A program made the translations under genes and the position numbers. DNA of 64,000 nucleotides from Pseudisothecium myosuroides (lineage: Eukaryota > Streptophyta > Bryopsida > Hypnales > Lembophyllaceae). Position 1 is the first letter of the stretch. Every line of letters starts with the position of its first letter. The stretch is taken from positions 5,394,001 to 5,458,000 of the forward strand of contig OX637296.1 in assembly GCA_951799445.1 (NCBI GenBank), in the 5' to 3' direction. Shown here piece after piece: positions 1 to 12,800 of the stretch. The notes beneath the pieces were generated by a model that saw only the letters and a program-made list of their open reading frames with translations, ran no database searches and had not been told where the DNA came from.

Positions 1-1066
1 GGACTAAAAAACCTAGCTGCATTGAAAATGGACAAGCCAAGGAAGCAATTAGTAAGTGAATCAATAACCTTTTGAACGTATTGCCTTCCCAAAGTGATGC
101 ACTCCTCCAAAGAGCCTCTTACATCACACCTAGACATAGAACCATTGTGCAAAGTGGGCACCTTTTTACAATCAAACGTGTCAACATACATGATCTTTCC
201 AATGGGCACTACTTTGCGGAGAAACTTTTCCAAGTGTTTTAAATGTACGTCTTGCCAAAATTCACACCAAAGATAGTGCCTGTGCAACAAGTTGATCGTA
301 ACATCAATTGTAGAAATCCCTATAATATCTGAACTTATTGGAACTTATGATTGAACTTGTTTAATTCAAGTAATACATCGGCTAGCAAGTGAATAAAGAA
401 TTGGAACATAAGAGACATAAGATTTTTGTACCATGCATGATCTTCAGCCTCCCATGACTCTAGAATTGTGAGCATACATAAGACCAATCTCTCCATGACC
501 ATGCCTCAAGATAGCCATTTCATCAAATAAATTTGCAAAACTATACAAGTTTCTTTGCAAAACGCAAACAACAATTTCCCCAAGATACCTTGATGAATTA
601 TCGATCTTCCCAACCACTTGTACATCTTATTGGCTGTTCAGTCAATAAAATCTAAACATGGAAACTTATCATTTGCATCCTTTGGAGCTAGAGCTTTGTG
701 ATGAACAGTACAATGTATTTCTATAAGATGAAGTACCAATAGCTGCACCATCAATGGCAATAGTTACTAGCTTTTCAAATCCAACCAAAGTTTGGTCAAC
801 AATTCTTTGATGGACTCAAACATAACCTTGCCCGTCCCTTGAGAAAGAGGTATGAGTTCCACAAATTGCATACACGACTAACCAAAACCTCCTCGTATTA
901 GGTAGCAAACATATACAATGAGATGAGGCTCACACTTCCAATCGATTGATTTATCAATCAATATTGAATACCCAAGGTTGTGTTTGACATCATCGGCAAG
1001 GTTGGAATGTAGATGCTGGGATGTCGCATCCAAAAAGCCCATTGTTGTGGTAACATATTTGTAAGA

Positions 1067-2547
1067 ACGTAGTTGTAAGAAATACTTCACATTTTCCCGT
1101 CAAATCTATATTTTTTGGCCATAGGACTAGCAATACTAAGCAATACTATTATTATTATGTGTTAGCAGCACCTTGTCAGATCTAAATCATTGATTTAAGG
1201 CGCCTACAGATCTAAACCATCGATTCAATACTATGTTGTACTATGAAGTACTACAGACTACTACCGAGTACTACATAAGCCATTGGGAGCAGAAAATAGT
1301 AGAAAAAGGGTCTATGGAGTTTTTCATTTTTGGGTCATTGCAAGAAAGACCGGTACTGAAACATTGTCACAAAGCAAGTGCGGAAGCTTCCTTTGCTACA
1401 ACTGTTGCAGCATGACTTGCATGAATTTGAAATTTTTATTGGAGATGCCTCTCTTGATTTAATCATATTTCATATTTTTCAGAAATTTTCAAAAATCATT
1501 TTATATTTAAAAATCATTTAAACTAATATGTCACATTTTGAGTTTTAAGAGTTTTTAGTACTATGGAGCCCCAAAATTTAATGATTTGGAGCTGAAATTT
1601 CTATGATCTATTTCCATAGTAGGAAGTCATGTTCCTACCTAGGGGCATTAAAAAATATTATATTTTATGTCCTCTACGTCCATGCAAAGAAGGCTCCCTT
1701 GCGCGCGCAATTCTAGATGTTTAAGATGGTTTTAAGATAATTTTTTTGGTGAAATCTCTTCAATATAAAGTCTTTCCAAATGGCCAATTTTTAGTTTCTT
1801 TGAAAATTATTTTTCCTATTTTGTACAAATTAAAACGTCAAACTATGTATTTTCTTCAAAATTTTAGGTCACACATTTTTGTGAATAACTTTTTACCTTG
1901 ATTTTTTTTAGCCCTGAAATTTTGGTGATATGCTATTTCTAGTGTTATACTAATTATCCTTATTTTATTTTATTTTTAAAAATTCATATGCAAAAAGCTC
2001 ATAGTATTGGGAGTACTAGCCGAAAACAGCCAAAGTGGAACAAAATTAGCCAGTCATTCTTGCAACGACCCTTTTAGTAATTAAAATTTAAAAAAAACAA
2101 CAACATTTTGCTAGAGAAGATTGCGCTCACATTGCACCTAAAAATTCACAAAGGAAATTTTTTCCCTCTTTGTAGCCTTTGCGCAAAGGAAGGTCACTTT
2201 GACCCCATGTGTGCAACCGACATGTTGATATTTTTATAAAAACTCATCAGCGGTTGTAATGTTAGTAGACCTCCAACTTGTCCTATTTGTGGCTTCAAAT
2301 TTGCATTTTTGGGTCAAAAATAGGACTAAACCCCCCAAAATGGCCAAGGTAGACACCCAATCGGGGGCAGGTTAAAAATAGTAATTTGAAAAAAATTGAA
2401 AAATTATTCAATGTCTAAAACTACCGCATCTACCTTCATTCCAAGTTTCATGCAAAATGGACAAATAGTGCAAAAGTTATGAGCAAAAAAACACCTATCC
2501 TAGGCCAAGGGGACAAAAAATAGGACAAGTGTTTCTTGCAATCACCC
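1067..2547. mobile_element. Transposon with degenerate GGGTGATTGC ends and 4-bp duplication AAGA
   Basis: The right end is the inverted form of GGGTGATTGCAAGAAACACT and finishes at 2547. The left end is a mutated copy beginning at 1067, recognisable by GTAAGAAATACTTCACATTT. AAGA flanks both ends (1063-1066 and 2548-2551). The element splits the minus-strand hAT pseudogene between EYSSW and the downstream core. No coding capacity is visible, so it is non-autonomous. Part of its length is a nested relative (1332-2071). Confidence 0.8.
1332..2071. mobile_element. Nested relative, GGGTC(A/G)TTGCAAGAA ends, TTTT duplication
   Basis: Left end GGGTCATTGCAAGAAAGAC and right end, read inverted, GGGTCGTTGCAAGAATGAC match closely. 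TTTT lies immediately outside both (1328-1331 and 2072-2075). At 740 bp it sits wholly inside the element at 1067-2547, so it inserted later. Interior phrases such as 'tttttagtactat' and 'ggagctgaaattt' recur in the copies at 16.3 and 27.1 kb. It is non-coding. Confidence 0.75.
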
Positions 2548-3204
2548 AAGAAGAGTACTCTACTCTAGTAGGCATGTCTAGAGTTGAGAGAAGCATGTAA
2601 ATCTTGCATTGCTCAATATAATGTAGTAATGGTTGATTATTATAAACCACAAAGTACAAGAGTTTGATCATGGTAAGAATTCTAGCCTTTTCCCAATCCA
2701 CCATAGTTTGAAAGCCAGATACAATGGTCGCAACCGGTCCCAATGTTGAAGGATGATGCTTTGCATTCCATTGCGTGGAGCTCCACTTATGATCATCAGA
2801 TTTCTCATGCTGCTTGAATTGATTGCTGAGAGATATATCGTTGAACACCCAATCTTACCCCACGTTCTTGCACTGATTCCACCAAGTTGAAATTCCTCAC
2901 AAGCTTTGCACGTCATCAATCTAGCAATTAGACCACCAGGAGGCTTAGACCAATACAACCAATGGCAACCAATCTTTCATTTATTTTTGAATTTTAGTAA
3001 GAAAATCCTAGGTATTTTTTGTAACATAGTCACCTCATTTGAATCCGGTGTCCCACAATCTAAATCAACCTCTTCCATGTTGTCAGAGTCTTCTTCTTTG
3101 TTGTTGATCAGCTTGGAGTTGGATCTTCTCAAACAAAAGTTCAAATCTAATTGACGAGCATCCTACAGTGGCTGACTTAGACCTCTACAATAACTTGAGG
3201 CTAT

Positions 3205-3410
3205 TGATTAACAAATTAATTGTTGAAACATAACAATTAACAAGTTGAACATTTTTCTATATAACAATTAACAATTACAAAGTTGAAGTCTTGAAGCATA
3301 ACAATTAACAAAATTGAATCATTTTTTGTATAACAATTAAAAAGTTGAAGTGTTCAAATATAACAATTAATAAGTTGAACGGTTTTCCAGATAACAATTA
3401 ACTAGTGAGG
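3205..3410. repeat. Degenerate tandem repeat based on TAACAATTAACAAGTTGAA
   Basis: The motif ATAACAATTAA followed by AAGTTGAA recurs about six times at irregular 35-55 bp spacing with point changes. It lies just upstream of the start of the minus-strand hAT pseudogene. No coding potential is visible. Confidence 0.6.
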
Positions 3411-4916
3411 TGGTGCTAAAAAGGTTGAGTAATCTAAAATCTAAAACATCAAAGTGACACCAAAACAAGAGTATCAACTCTCCCAATGACCAACTGCCAA
3501 CTAGTAAAATAGACAACAAGGCAAAAAACAAGATAGACAATCCTAAATGTAGACAATTATCTCAACAAAGGGCTACTAGTTGCCAAACACTTAACCCTAG
3601 AAATGTATTCAAATTAGTAGATGAATTCATGAACAATTTTTGATGGGCATTCTTATTGAGCCCTTCAAGTGACGCCTTTATTTTGATTTAGCATATCTTT
3701 TTGAAGGGATATTTTCAAAGAGGTATTTTTTTGAAGGGACAAATAGTATTTGATGGGTGCTGAAGATAGACATCAATCTAAAACACTGCTTCCAATAGGC
3801 ACATCAAGCCTAGCCTCGAATTTGGCTATGTATTAATTCAATAAGTAGGTATATCATTGACATTGAAGTTATAGCCAAAATCACTCATAATACCAAGTAT
3901 TTTCCATTGGATTTTGCCATAGTATTTTACATGATACATTGTAGTAGTAACCATATGATTTTCTTGTAAAATTTTCAATATATCCCTTTTTTATTCGTCT
4001 TTGGCTTTAACCTAGTATAACTAAGGACAATATCATAGGATTGGATATGACGCATTGACAATATTAGGTTGAAAAACAATGTAATTGATCTAGATCACCA
4101 AACCCGTTATCCTCATGTCAATTTTGGGTAAAATATCCAAGAATTAATCCTGATTTGGTCATCCCTTTTTGGGTCCGACCTGGTTTCTTATAAACCCATT
4201 GATTAGAGGTTTAACATAATGTCTTGGTTCACAACAATACTAGTGTGTGAGCTTAAAAATGCAAGCATGTAAGCCTTATATGTATAAGTAGATATCTTGA
4301 AACCATTGAAGGTACTTACAATATAAACACCTCTATATAGGTATATTGGTTCATAAAGTTTACACTTGAACCTTCATCAACCTGAAGACCGGTTATAATT
4401 AAATCATCAATTTCTACGTCAATTTTTGATGCATCTAGATTTGGACATTAGTAAATAAACAAGGCTTCCAAAGGGTTGTTCTATAGTCCTCCAAGGACCC
4501 TGCAAATTATTTTTTTTTTGCTTAAGAAATGTTTTTTCCCCTATATCCACTCATCTAAAGTCGCAATTTCAAATGCTCTGCAATAGTATAAAATCCAAAT
4601 CTAAGTATTTAAAAAATCAAGGTTAAGGTATTCTAATGCACCTTAATCCAAATTTTTTAACACTTTGCATTTGGATGCACCTTGCACTCAAACCAAATTG
4701 CGCAAAAAAAACGAAATGTCCAAAAATAATCCAATGACCATATACCACCAATTTGTTTCTGATGGCAATGCAAAAAACTAATTTCATTGACATGTAATGA
4801 GAATGAAGGGTGAAGAGGTTGTTTATATAGAGAATTGGATTGTCCACCATGAATCCACAAAGCCTATGGAATAAGTTGAAGACAGTTCACTCATTGTCAA
4901 ATGAGTGAAGATACAT
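3411..4916. other. Non-coding AT-rich region
   Basis: Only short chance ORFs occur here, two of them overlapping on the minus strand near 4623-4860 with no recognisable motif. I see no promoter, RNA gene or clear element boundary. Confidence 0.5.
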
Positions 4917-5213
4917 CATTAGAAGAGATTTGAGGCCTCTAAAAGATTGCGAGTTCCTAGGGCGTTCCCAGCCTGGGAACTCTGCTACATGCGCAGTCTG
5001 ACGTGGCTAAGAGAGTGCCAAGTCTGATTTTTTGAAAAATTTAAAATTTAAAAAAAAATTATTTAAGAAAAAAATATATATAAAAAAATATATATTTATA
5101 TATTTATTTTAAAAAATAAATTCTAACAACATTACTGCTAGTTCAAAATAGAGGAATGGAGAAGGGGAACAACCCTAAAATGGCCCTCTGGAGGCCTCAA
5201 ATCTTTTCTAATG
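4917..5213. mobile_element. Short inverted-repeat element (MITE), CATTAGA...TCTAATG
   Basis: The first 24 bases and the inverted last 24 bases match at 22 positions around a shared GATTTGAGGCCTC core. The 297 bp element also contains an internal hairpin (GAGTTCC ... GGGAACTC near 4950-4981). A convincing target duplication was not found. Related GGCCTC/GGGCTGCTCC ends occur near 23475-23510, 30264-30305 and 31858-31905. Confidence 0.6.
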
Positions 5214-6233
5214 ATTCTACATGGATTGTTAACCCTACCACTACTCCACTTGCATAAAGAGTTTTTCTTCTCATTTTCTAAGAGCTCCTCTTCTAACTCA
5301 CAAAATTGAGTAAGTGACTATTGAAGCTAGTAGCCATTGGCTACTAGCTTCAAAAGCCACTTAATTTGGCTCAATTGAACAAATTAAGTTCAATTTGTTT
5401 TGGGGAGTGCTAGCATGTGAACGTAGAATCTATGATCCTATGAGCCTAGGAATCTATATTATACATATTTTCTATAATTATAGGTATCTATATTATAGGT
5501 ATCTATGTTATAGACTCTTTTGATGTTGTAATTTATGTATTCATGTTATAAATACAATGTTTTAAGCACCTGCAAATGGTTGTAGGTACATGTATACCTA
5601 CAATTAGGTTCAAGGCTTGTAGGCTCATGCCTCTATGCTCACGTGCTAGCATCGTAGGGATGAGACCTATCACTCAAATAGTCAACAAAAAATGATTAGA
5701 TTCAAGGAAGAATAGGGACATTATTCATCTCTGCATTTTCTTTGAAAGTCATTCATCTAGCACTTTTGGGCTGTTAAGCATTTCAGGGTTACCATCCAAT
5801 AGAAGAATTAATCACTAAATAATCTAATATTGAAATATAGTGTACCACACTAATTGAATTGCAAATTATGTAAGTTTAGGATTTTGATGAAGATTCTTAC
5901 CAAGTGAATAGATATCAATGCTATTCAAATAGGGATATCCATAAATGTAGTTGGTAAAAATATTAATCCAAAATCAAATTTTATATGGAGTAGCATTTTA
6001 GGATTTAGGATTTCAGTTTCTAATGTGATTTCATTGATTTGAAAACTATGGAAATGGATTTCTAAACTCTAATGAGAGTTAACAAGGATTAGCACTAGCA
6101 ATCTAACTAGTAGTAATACAATGTAGCTTATTGGTGTTTTTGAAAGGATAGTCAAGAGATGAGGCAAGAGAAAAACTAGGTATGATTTATACATAAGCAT
6201 TTTATTAAATGATCAATTTTTTCAAGTATGCAT
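5214..6233. other. Non-coding AT-rich region
   Basis: No gene is seen. A small hairpin occurs around 5320-5375 (tagtagcc attgg ctactag), sharing the 'GCTTCAAAAGCCAC' phrase with the perfect hairpin near 21.2 kb, so it is probably a remnant of the same fold-back family. Confidence 0.45.
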
Positions 6234-6237
6234 TTAA

Positions 6238-7163
6238 CCCCTAAAGTTCCATGACTATTTTTTCACCGAAAAACACTCAAAAATTGGCATTTTTAGTAGA
6301 AGTACAAAAATTTTGAAAAAAATCTTTTTTGACACATGTAACCGTAGGATCTTATATGAAACTAATTTTAGAAGATGTGGAAAAAATTTCAGAATTTTCC
6401 ACCATGCGGATTGGAAGATATTAGCATTTGAATTGGCAAAAATTCTTTTTTTGTCCCTGCGAAAAACAGGGCAGCTGCACTTCACAAGGTCACATTTGTA
6501 TGAAAAAATGTCCAAAATGGTGGTACTTCTAAGAATTCTTTTTCCTAAACAAGTTGGCTACATGCTTGAAAATTTTCAAATCATTTGGAATTGTACAACA
6601 TATACAAAAAAAATAATAAGTAGAAAGAAGTAGAGAATGATCCAAAATACTAAATTGTTAAGAATTTAATTATGAAATTGAAAAATGTCAATCCCAATGG
6701 TTGTAATGTTGTAATAAAAAACCTTCATCCTATGATTTTATTTTTTTTCAAAAAATATTAAAAATTGAGTTAAATAAACAACTTCAAAGTTTATTTCAGA
6801 GTAGAGAATCCATAACTGCCCGCAAACTAAAAAACCTCATAACTTTTGACTCATTGGTCGAAATGGAATGGTTCAAGGTTTCCACATATATATAACTCTA
6901 GAAAACCAATTTCAAATTTTTATTTTTGAAAAAAATGTTTTTTTTCTGATCTGCCCGGACTGCCCAGTTACGAAAAAAAGTAACATATTTGGCCATAACT
7001 TTTGTTTCCTATTTCCAATTGTCATGAAATTTACTTCATATGAAAGATATTCCTCGCGCCCACCTTCTATTAAAATTTCAGCTTAAAATATGGAAATATC
7101 TAGTCACACGTACTTGCCCAAAATTTCTATACAACCAAAAAACGCATGCCGGTCCTTTAGGGG
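6238..7163. mobile_element. TTAA-flanked transposon, CCCCTAAAG...CTTTAGGGG
   Basis: The element begins CCCCTAAAGTTCC and ends GGTCCTTTAGGGG, forming an inverted repeat. TTAA lies immediately outside on both sides (6234-6237 and 7164-7167). The 926 bp interior matches the copy at 21315-22249 over long stretches, for example the phrase ATGTAACCGTA and the segment ending CACCATGCGGATTGGAAG. No transposase ORF is visible. TTAA duplications with CCC-starting ends are typical of piggyBac-like elements, but Kolobok also uses TTAA, so superfamily is inferred. Confidence 0.8.
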
Positions 7164-7167
7164 TTAA

Positions 7168-9860
7168 ATACCATGATTTGGAGTTTTAAAATTCCAAATG
7201 ATATGGTATGATATTAGTATATGATGTATTTGTATTATAATAGTCATACAATATCCATACTTGTGAGCATGTATATTTATATTTATATCTCTATACACGT
7301 GTATTTATATATTCATATCTATGTATATAATTGTAAGGCATTTTTAGTTGGCATGGTTGGAATTTTTTATTTTAATATTTTGATCCTTAGTCAATCTTTT
7401 GAAATGTTGTATTTGGTATTTTTGAAGGGATAGTGAGTGAAATTATCCCAATAGAGTCTATTCATAACAATCTTAGGACTAATTTTATCTCTCTTTCTCT
7501 TTTTCTTTTCTAAATAATTCTAAATTTTGTGAGGTTATTTCATACAACACTATGTTCTTTTTAAACTCCTAATCAATTCTAGATTTCATGATGATATTTC
7601 ATACTCAAATAATACCTTTTAATTTATATTCTTCCAAATTCATACATGTCCTCACAAATTACACTAGGTGTACTTTGGAGACACTAGGTGTACTTTGGAG
7701 ACAAATTACACCATATCGCTAATTGAGAGGAAGTCTATAAGCACCAACCACAATAGGAGAATTTGGGTCCACAATCCTATGATACTTTACTCAACTATCC
7801 TTACAAGCCTCCAGAATACATTGTTTGATGTTTGAATTAGGATGCTCTTACGCCCTCTTTACATGTATTAGTGAGTGGAAAAACTTCACGGGGATGGGGG
7901 AGGGGAGAAAGGCTATAGGTGCAACTTGTAGCAATTGCACTTTCATATGGACCCATGGGTGGGAAAGGATACAATAAGAATTTCACACGTATTAGATTCC
8001 CTCAAGATTGACTAGTCTCTACCAATGGATTTGTCCACTGATATTAGTGTTCAAACATGAAGTCCTCCTTTTTTGCTTACCAGTCGATGACCGGTACATA
8101 AGACAATTATAGTAGCCTCTTCTATCTTAATACTTCAAACATCACAGGACCTGTCCATTGGACTTACATATATAAGCTAGCCCTTACCTATATTCATTAT
8201 ATAGAGTTCACTACCTTGTTGCGTAAAATGTCGGCTCATTGCAATTCATTTGTTGCCACACCAATCCAAACACTGGTAGAAACTGTCACCCACTAGTTTT
8301 CACTAAACAATACCGCATTTGCAAATTGCAGAATGATCCGATTATTATGTTGGGGAAGAACCGGCGGCTAGCTCAGAGTTCAGCCAGTGGAATTGGGAAA
8401 ACAAATCGGTTGCAAGTTGAAAACATCGGCAACTAACCGGTGGAAAAATCTACAAATTTGAGTGAAAAATAGAGAAAATAAGCGGACTCGGTACTTCAAA
8501 AACGGGTTCAGTTTGGGAATGACGGAAGGAAACTAATAACTAATAAGCTGGAAAAACCTTCCCGAACGCTGTCCGACCAGGAGTGCCTGGCAGCCTGGGC
8601 TGCCACCAGGAACTCGATCGTAAGCGACTAGCTTACTGCAAGTTACGCGTCCCTCTGTCATGATAAGCCCCAGTGCCCACGTCCACCGTGGTGTGCAGCA
8701 GCGGCGCTCTCCAATTCAATTTCTGAAAGTACGTCAGTCCAGATTTATACCAACTGAACCTGTTCGGGTACAGCACGTGGTGCGCAGCAGCGCTCTCCAA
8801 TTCAATTTCTGAAAGTAAGAGCATCAACTGCAGCCCTCCAATAGCCAGACTCCTTCAATTGAGATCTGTCCAATTTAGAGGGGATGGCCACTTGTATCCC
8901 CAACAATACAACTCCTCTCATTGACCCCAATATATGACATAGCAATGGCTCAAATTCAACAGTAGTTTTCAAAAAGAACCAATAGAAGTTGTAAAAGTTA
9001 TTTGAAGCTACTGATGAGAGTTGAAGCATCTTGAATTTCAAGGATGTCTGATGGAGGCCGTAGTCTAGTGTCAATAGTAGATGTTCCTATGACCTCAACT
9101 TTGAAAATTTGTAAACTGATATTCAGACAAACCGTCTACAGATTCTCAAATCAATAACATTCACTTTTGCTATCATTTGCTATTATTGTGATACGGTATT
9201 CCTCCTGAATCGGGTGTTCAAAACTGTTAATTTCACAAAAAGAGTCTGTTTTACCTGCGAATACCTCAGTGACAGTGGTGAACTCCAGACCAGTAGGACA
9301 GATGATCTCCCGGGACCAGGTCGATAGTCGACGCTGCCAAGCAAGAGTCTTGGGCCTGATCCTCAAGAACTCCCACCTTCTTCTCGCCGCGACGCCTGAT
9401 CCCGGGTATCAGATGGTCGATCAGTTTTGCGCGTGCTCTTCCTCCTTGCTGTAGATACGTTGTTTTCTTTGCCCCCATGATGAGTATAATGTTCAATCTC
9501 ATTATTTTTATAGCATACTCAATATTTCATGGACACACGAGGCAATATTTTTAGTCTCCGCTTCGGTCATCATTGCAGTGCCGGAGAACAGTTGTACTCC
9601 ATTTCCAAGAAACCCGTTTTGGTCGGAAGTTCCGCACACTCCCTATCAATGTTCAGCCCTTCATCGATTATGTTTAGCTTTACATTCGTTCACCAGGTTA
9701 GTCTTGGGTATATGTTCTTCCCTCGTGGGCCTTGTATCATATCGATCCATCTTCTGAACACATTACAGCTCTGTGGACTGTGGAGCTTCCACCGTACGAG
9801 TCATTAGTCTTTTGCAACAACTATATAGCTTAGCTAGTGCGGCCTCCGAGATTTGTCGAT
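7168..9860. other. Intergenic region upstream of the lipoxygenase gene
   Basis: No recognisable gene. A 20-bp unit (ACACTAGGTGTACTTTGGAG) is tandemly duplicated at about 7662-7701. A 28-bp direct repeat (GCGCTCTCCAATTCAATTTC plus eight bases) occurs at 8704-8731 and 8790-8817, each preceded by GTGGTG(T/C)GCAGCAGCG. The DNA becomes less AT-rich from about 8.6 kb toward the gene. A TATATAG at 9823-9829 lies only about 35 bp from the ATG, so the true promoter is more likely further upstream and was not identified. Confidence 0.5.
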
Positions 9861-12800
9861 ATGTTGCTCAGTCAGACTTTCAAGAGTGTGGGAAGCGCGG
9901 CTTCCAGTTTCAGTGGCAATCGAGATGGTTTCGTCTTGAATCCGTCGACTGGGAACGTGAAGAAGGCGATGGAGGTTCGCGCTTCGCAGAAAGAAGGGTG
10001 GCTGGAGACGGCCTCCTCGAAGTTGGAGGCTGTGGGCGGCTTTCTGGAGAAGAAGCTGAATGGGAGTCCTGTGGACACAACTGCCCCAGGGGGGAATCAG
10101 GTGGTGTACAAGGGCACCGCCACTATCATGAAGAAACTGAAGAAACTGGATTTGACCCCGGATTTGATTGATCGCTTGGCGGATCTTCGAGATGACGCCG
10201 GCGAGGTGGTGCTTGGCAAACGCGTGACGTTTCAGCTCGTCAGCACCGAGACTGACCCAAGTATGTCTCAGAAGCTTGGAAGTGCTTTGCATGGATGCGT
10301 GGATTGCTGTGAATTAATCCCGGAATTGGCCAAGATCAGACGTGCGTCATGATTGAGCTTCCAATGTTTGGAGAATTGAGGAAATTTGGGATCGAAGTTG
10401 TGAAACATTTGGCTGTGGTGCATATGGTTGCAGGCACTGGTAAGGCGTTCGTGAGCAAGGAGTCGCCGATCCAGACGTGGGTCTCTACGCTGGAGACCTT
10501 GGCGGCGCAGGACCTGGAGTACGAGATTCGATTCGCCGTGCCGAAGAATTTCGGCGTTCCCGGAGCCATCATCGTGAAAAACCAGCACCCGAACGAGTTT
10601 CTGCTGCTGGCGTTCCATCTCGCCCTTCCCGACCAGAGCGAAGCGCATTACATTACGAACTCCTGGGTGTACAAAACGGGCACCGAGGGCCGCATCTTCT
10701 TCCTCAACAAGGTACGCACATTCCAAACCATTGCCAAGGGAACGAGTTCGACGTGCTGTTGAAATTTCCATTGAGTCTTTACAGTAGCAAGTGTTAGAGA
10801 GAGAAGGCATTGAAAGGTGCGGTTCCATGCAATGCTTCGTAGGTGATTTTGGCTTGGAGCGTCCATTGTAATCGAAGCTTCTGTTGACAGATAAGCTTTG
10901 CTGTTCATTTGGCGATGCTTGCAGGCTTACTTGCCGGATGCCACACCGGCGTCACTGAAGGAGCTCCGCGCGAAAGAGCTTGCGAATCTGCGAGGTGACG
11001 GAACGGGTGAACGCAAACCCAGCGACCGCATCTACGACTACGCCGTTTACAACGACTTGGGTGAGCCCGATAACGCTCGCCCTGTGTTGGGTGGCAATGC
11101 GAAGCTCCCCTACCCTCGCAGAATGCGAACTGGGCGAGCACCCACGGAGAAGGGTAAGCCGAGCTACTCTTCTAACCAAGTTTGCAACCTGTTGCTCCAA
11201 TTTGCTCCAAGTTGTTTGGAATTGCACAGTACTGATGCCGTGTATTCTCGACGCAGATCCTTTGGCCGAGAGTCGAGGGAGTAAACCCGACTTCTACATT
11301 CCGCGGGATGAGCGCTTCGACCGCTCCAAGATGTCGGACTTCTCGGCGGACGCCCTGCGCTCCGGGATCCACAGTAAGGGATCGAAGTGGTCGAATGGAT
11401 GGAAAGGGAAAGAAGAGTTTGCCACCGAGGCGGAGATCAAGAAGTTGTTTGCGAAGAGCGGTCAGCATCCCGGCGGGATCAACAATGTCTTGCCGGATGC
11501 CCTGGATGTCAAGCCACGTGACCAGTTCCCGCTGGTGTTCTTGCAGGAATTCGTAAGGCCGGATGGGAAGTTCAACACTACTCCGACCTTGTACCCCGTG
11601 CCGCGAATCTTACAACGTAAGTTCCAACTGTGCTATTTCCACCTCGGATTGCACTTGTTCTGGTCCATGTCTAATTTTGCAGTTTTGGTTTTAGGGTCTG
11701 GGTTGTGTCGCCGTGTCTCACATTCTGACTAACCAGCTGCGCTGTTTGGGCTGTCGATTTCATCAGACGATGAGAATGCGTGGCGAAACAACGACGAGTT
11801 CGCTCGCGAGTTTTTGGCGGGTCTTAACCCTGCGGTCATTGCGCTTGTCAAGGTCCGTATTCGCACCTCTTTTCCATTGTAAGTCACAATGCAGATTCAA
11901 ATTTCGGCACCGGAGTGCAAACTGAGCAAGCGTGCTGCTGATGCGCAGGAATTTCCGATTAGAAGTTCATTGGAGGAATTTGGATGCCCCGTTTCGGCAA
12001 TCACCGCAAAGCACATCGAAGACAAATTAGATGGTCTCAGCGTTGAAGAGGTAAATATTTGCCTTTCGCACTGATTGAGAACCCTAAACACAATGCAATC
12101 TGGTTTCAGGGTTCAGTGATCGGGGGTCTGACTTCATCTCCGTGTGTACAGGCTGTGGAAAACAAGAAACTGTTTGTGGCCGATTACCACGATTCGTTTC
12201 TCCCGTATCTGGAGAAAATCAACAAACAGGATAACGCGAGATCCTACGCCACCCGGGCTCTCTTTTTCTTGACCAAGGAGCAGACGTTGAAGGTGCTTGC
12301 ACTGGAGTTGGCTCTCCCCCCCAAGACCCCCGGCGGACCCCTGAATGCACGCGTGTTTTTGCCCCCCAAGGATACCTCCAAGATCGATTACTTGTGGGAG
12401 AGAGCTAAAGCTCACGTTTCCAACAACGATATCGCTGCGCATCAAGTTTTCAGCCATTTGTAAGTGACATAATTGGACCACACTATTCAGATTGCACATT
12501 CTTTTTGTGTGAGCTAGAAACCTTTGTCTGTTCTATATATTCTTGCTTGGTAGCTGAGTTCTTTGGATTGTTTTCTTGTGCAGCACAAATTGCCATGCTG
12601 TGACTGAAGCTGCGATCATCGCTTCGAACCGCTGCTTGAGCAAGATGCATCCCATTATGCAGCTGATGGCACCGCATTTCAAGAGCACTTTGGAAATCAA
12701 TCGTCTAGCTCGAATGACACTCATCAATGCAGGGGGCAAAATCGAGACTCATTTCACGCCTCGTGCTTATACCTTGGAGATGGGCGCTGCTCATTACCGA

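Larger units (their letters stand above)
1..3160 (-). pseudogene. hAT-type transposase pseudogene, split by nested transposons
   Basis: Read on the minus strand from about 3150 down to the window edge. The order is an acidic start (MEEVDLDCGTPDSNEV), a Cys-containing stretch (TCKACEEFQLGGISART, about 2870-2925), a basic segment with QHEKSDDHKW, then MVDWEKARILTMIKLLYFVVYN and MPTRVEYSSW. After the inserted element (1067-2547) it resumes with GYSILIDKSIDWKCEPHLIVYVCYLI, which resembles the 'LMIDESTD..EKHLIVYITFL' core of hAT/ZNF862-like transposases. Further down, VHHKALAPKDA resembles the HCIAHREALAASDA motif. At least one frameshift (near 2840) and many stops break it, so it is dead. It continues beyond position 1. 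Family assignment is by remembered motif, not by a search. Confidence 0.7.

Noticed and set aside
3205..3410. Possible CRISPR-like spaced repeat
   Set aside because: Repeats are degenerate, spacing irregular, and the host is eukaryotic.
9266..9807. Several overlapping ORFs just upstream of the lipoxygenase gene
   Set aside because: None shows a motif or splice-phase link to the lipoxygenase exons; they overlap on opposite strands.
9837..9860. Lipoxygenase start eight codons upstream
   Set aside because: That codon is GTG; the first in-frame ATG after the upstream stop is 9861.
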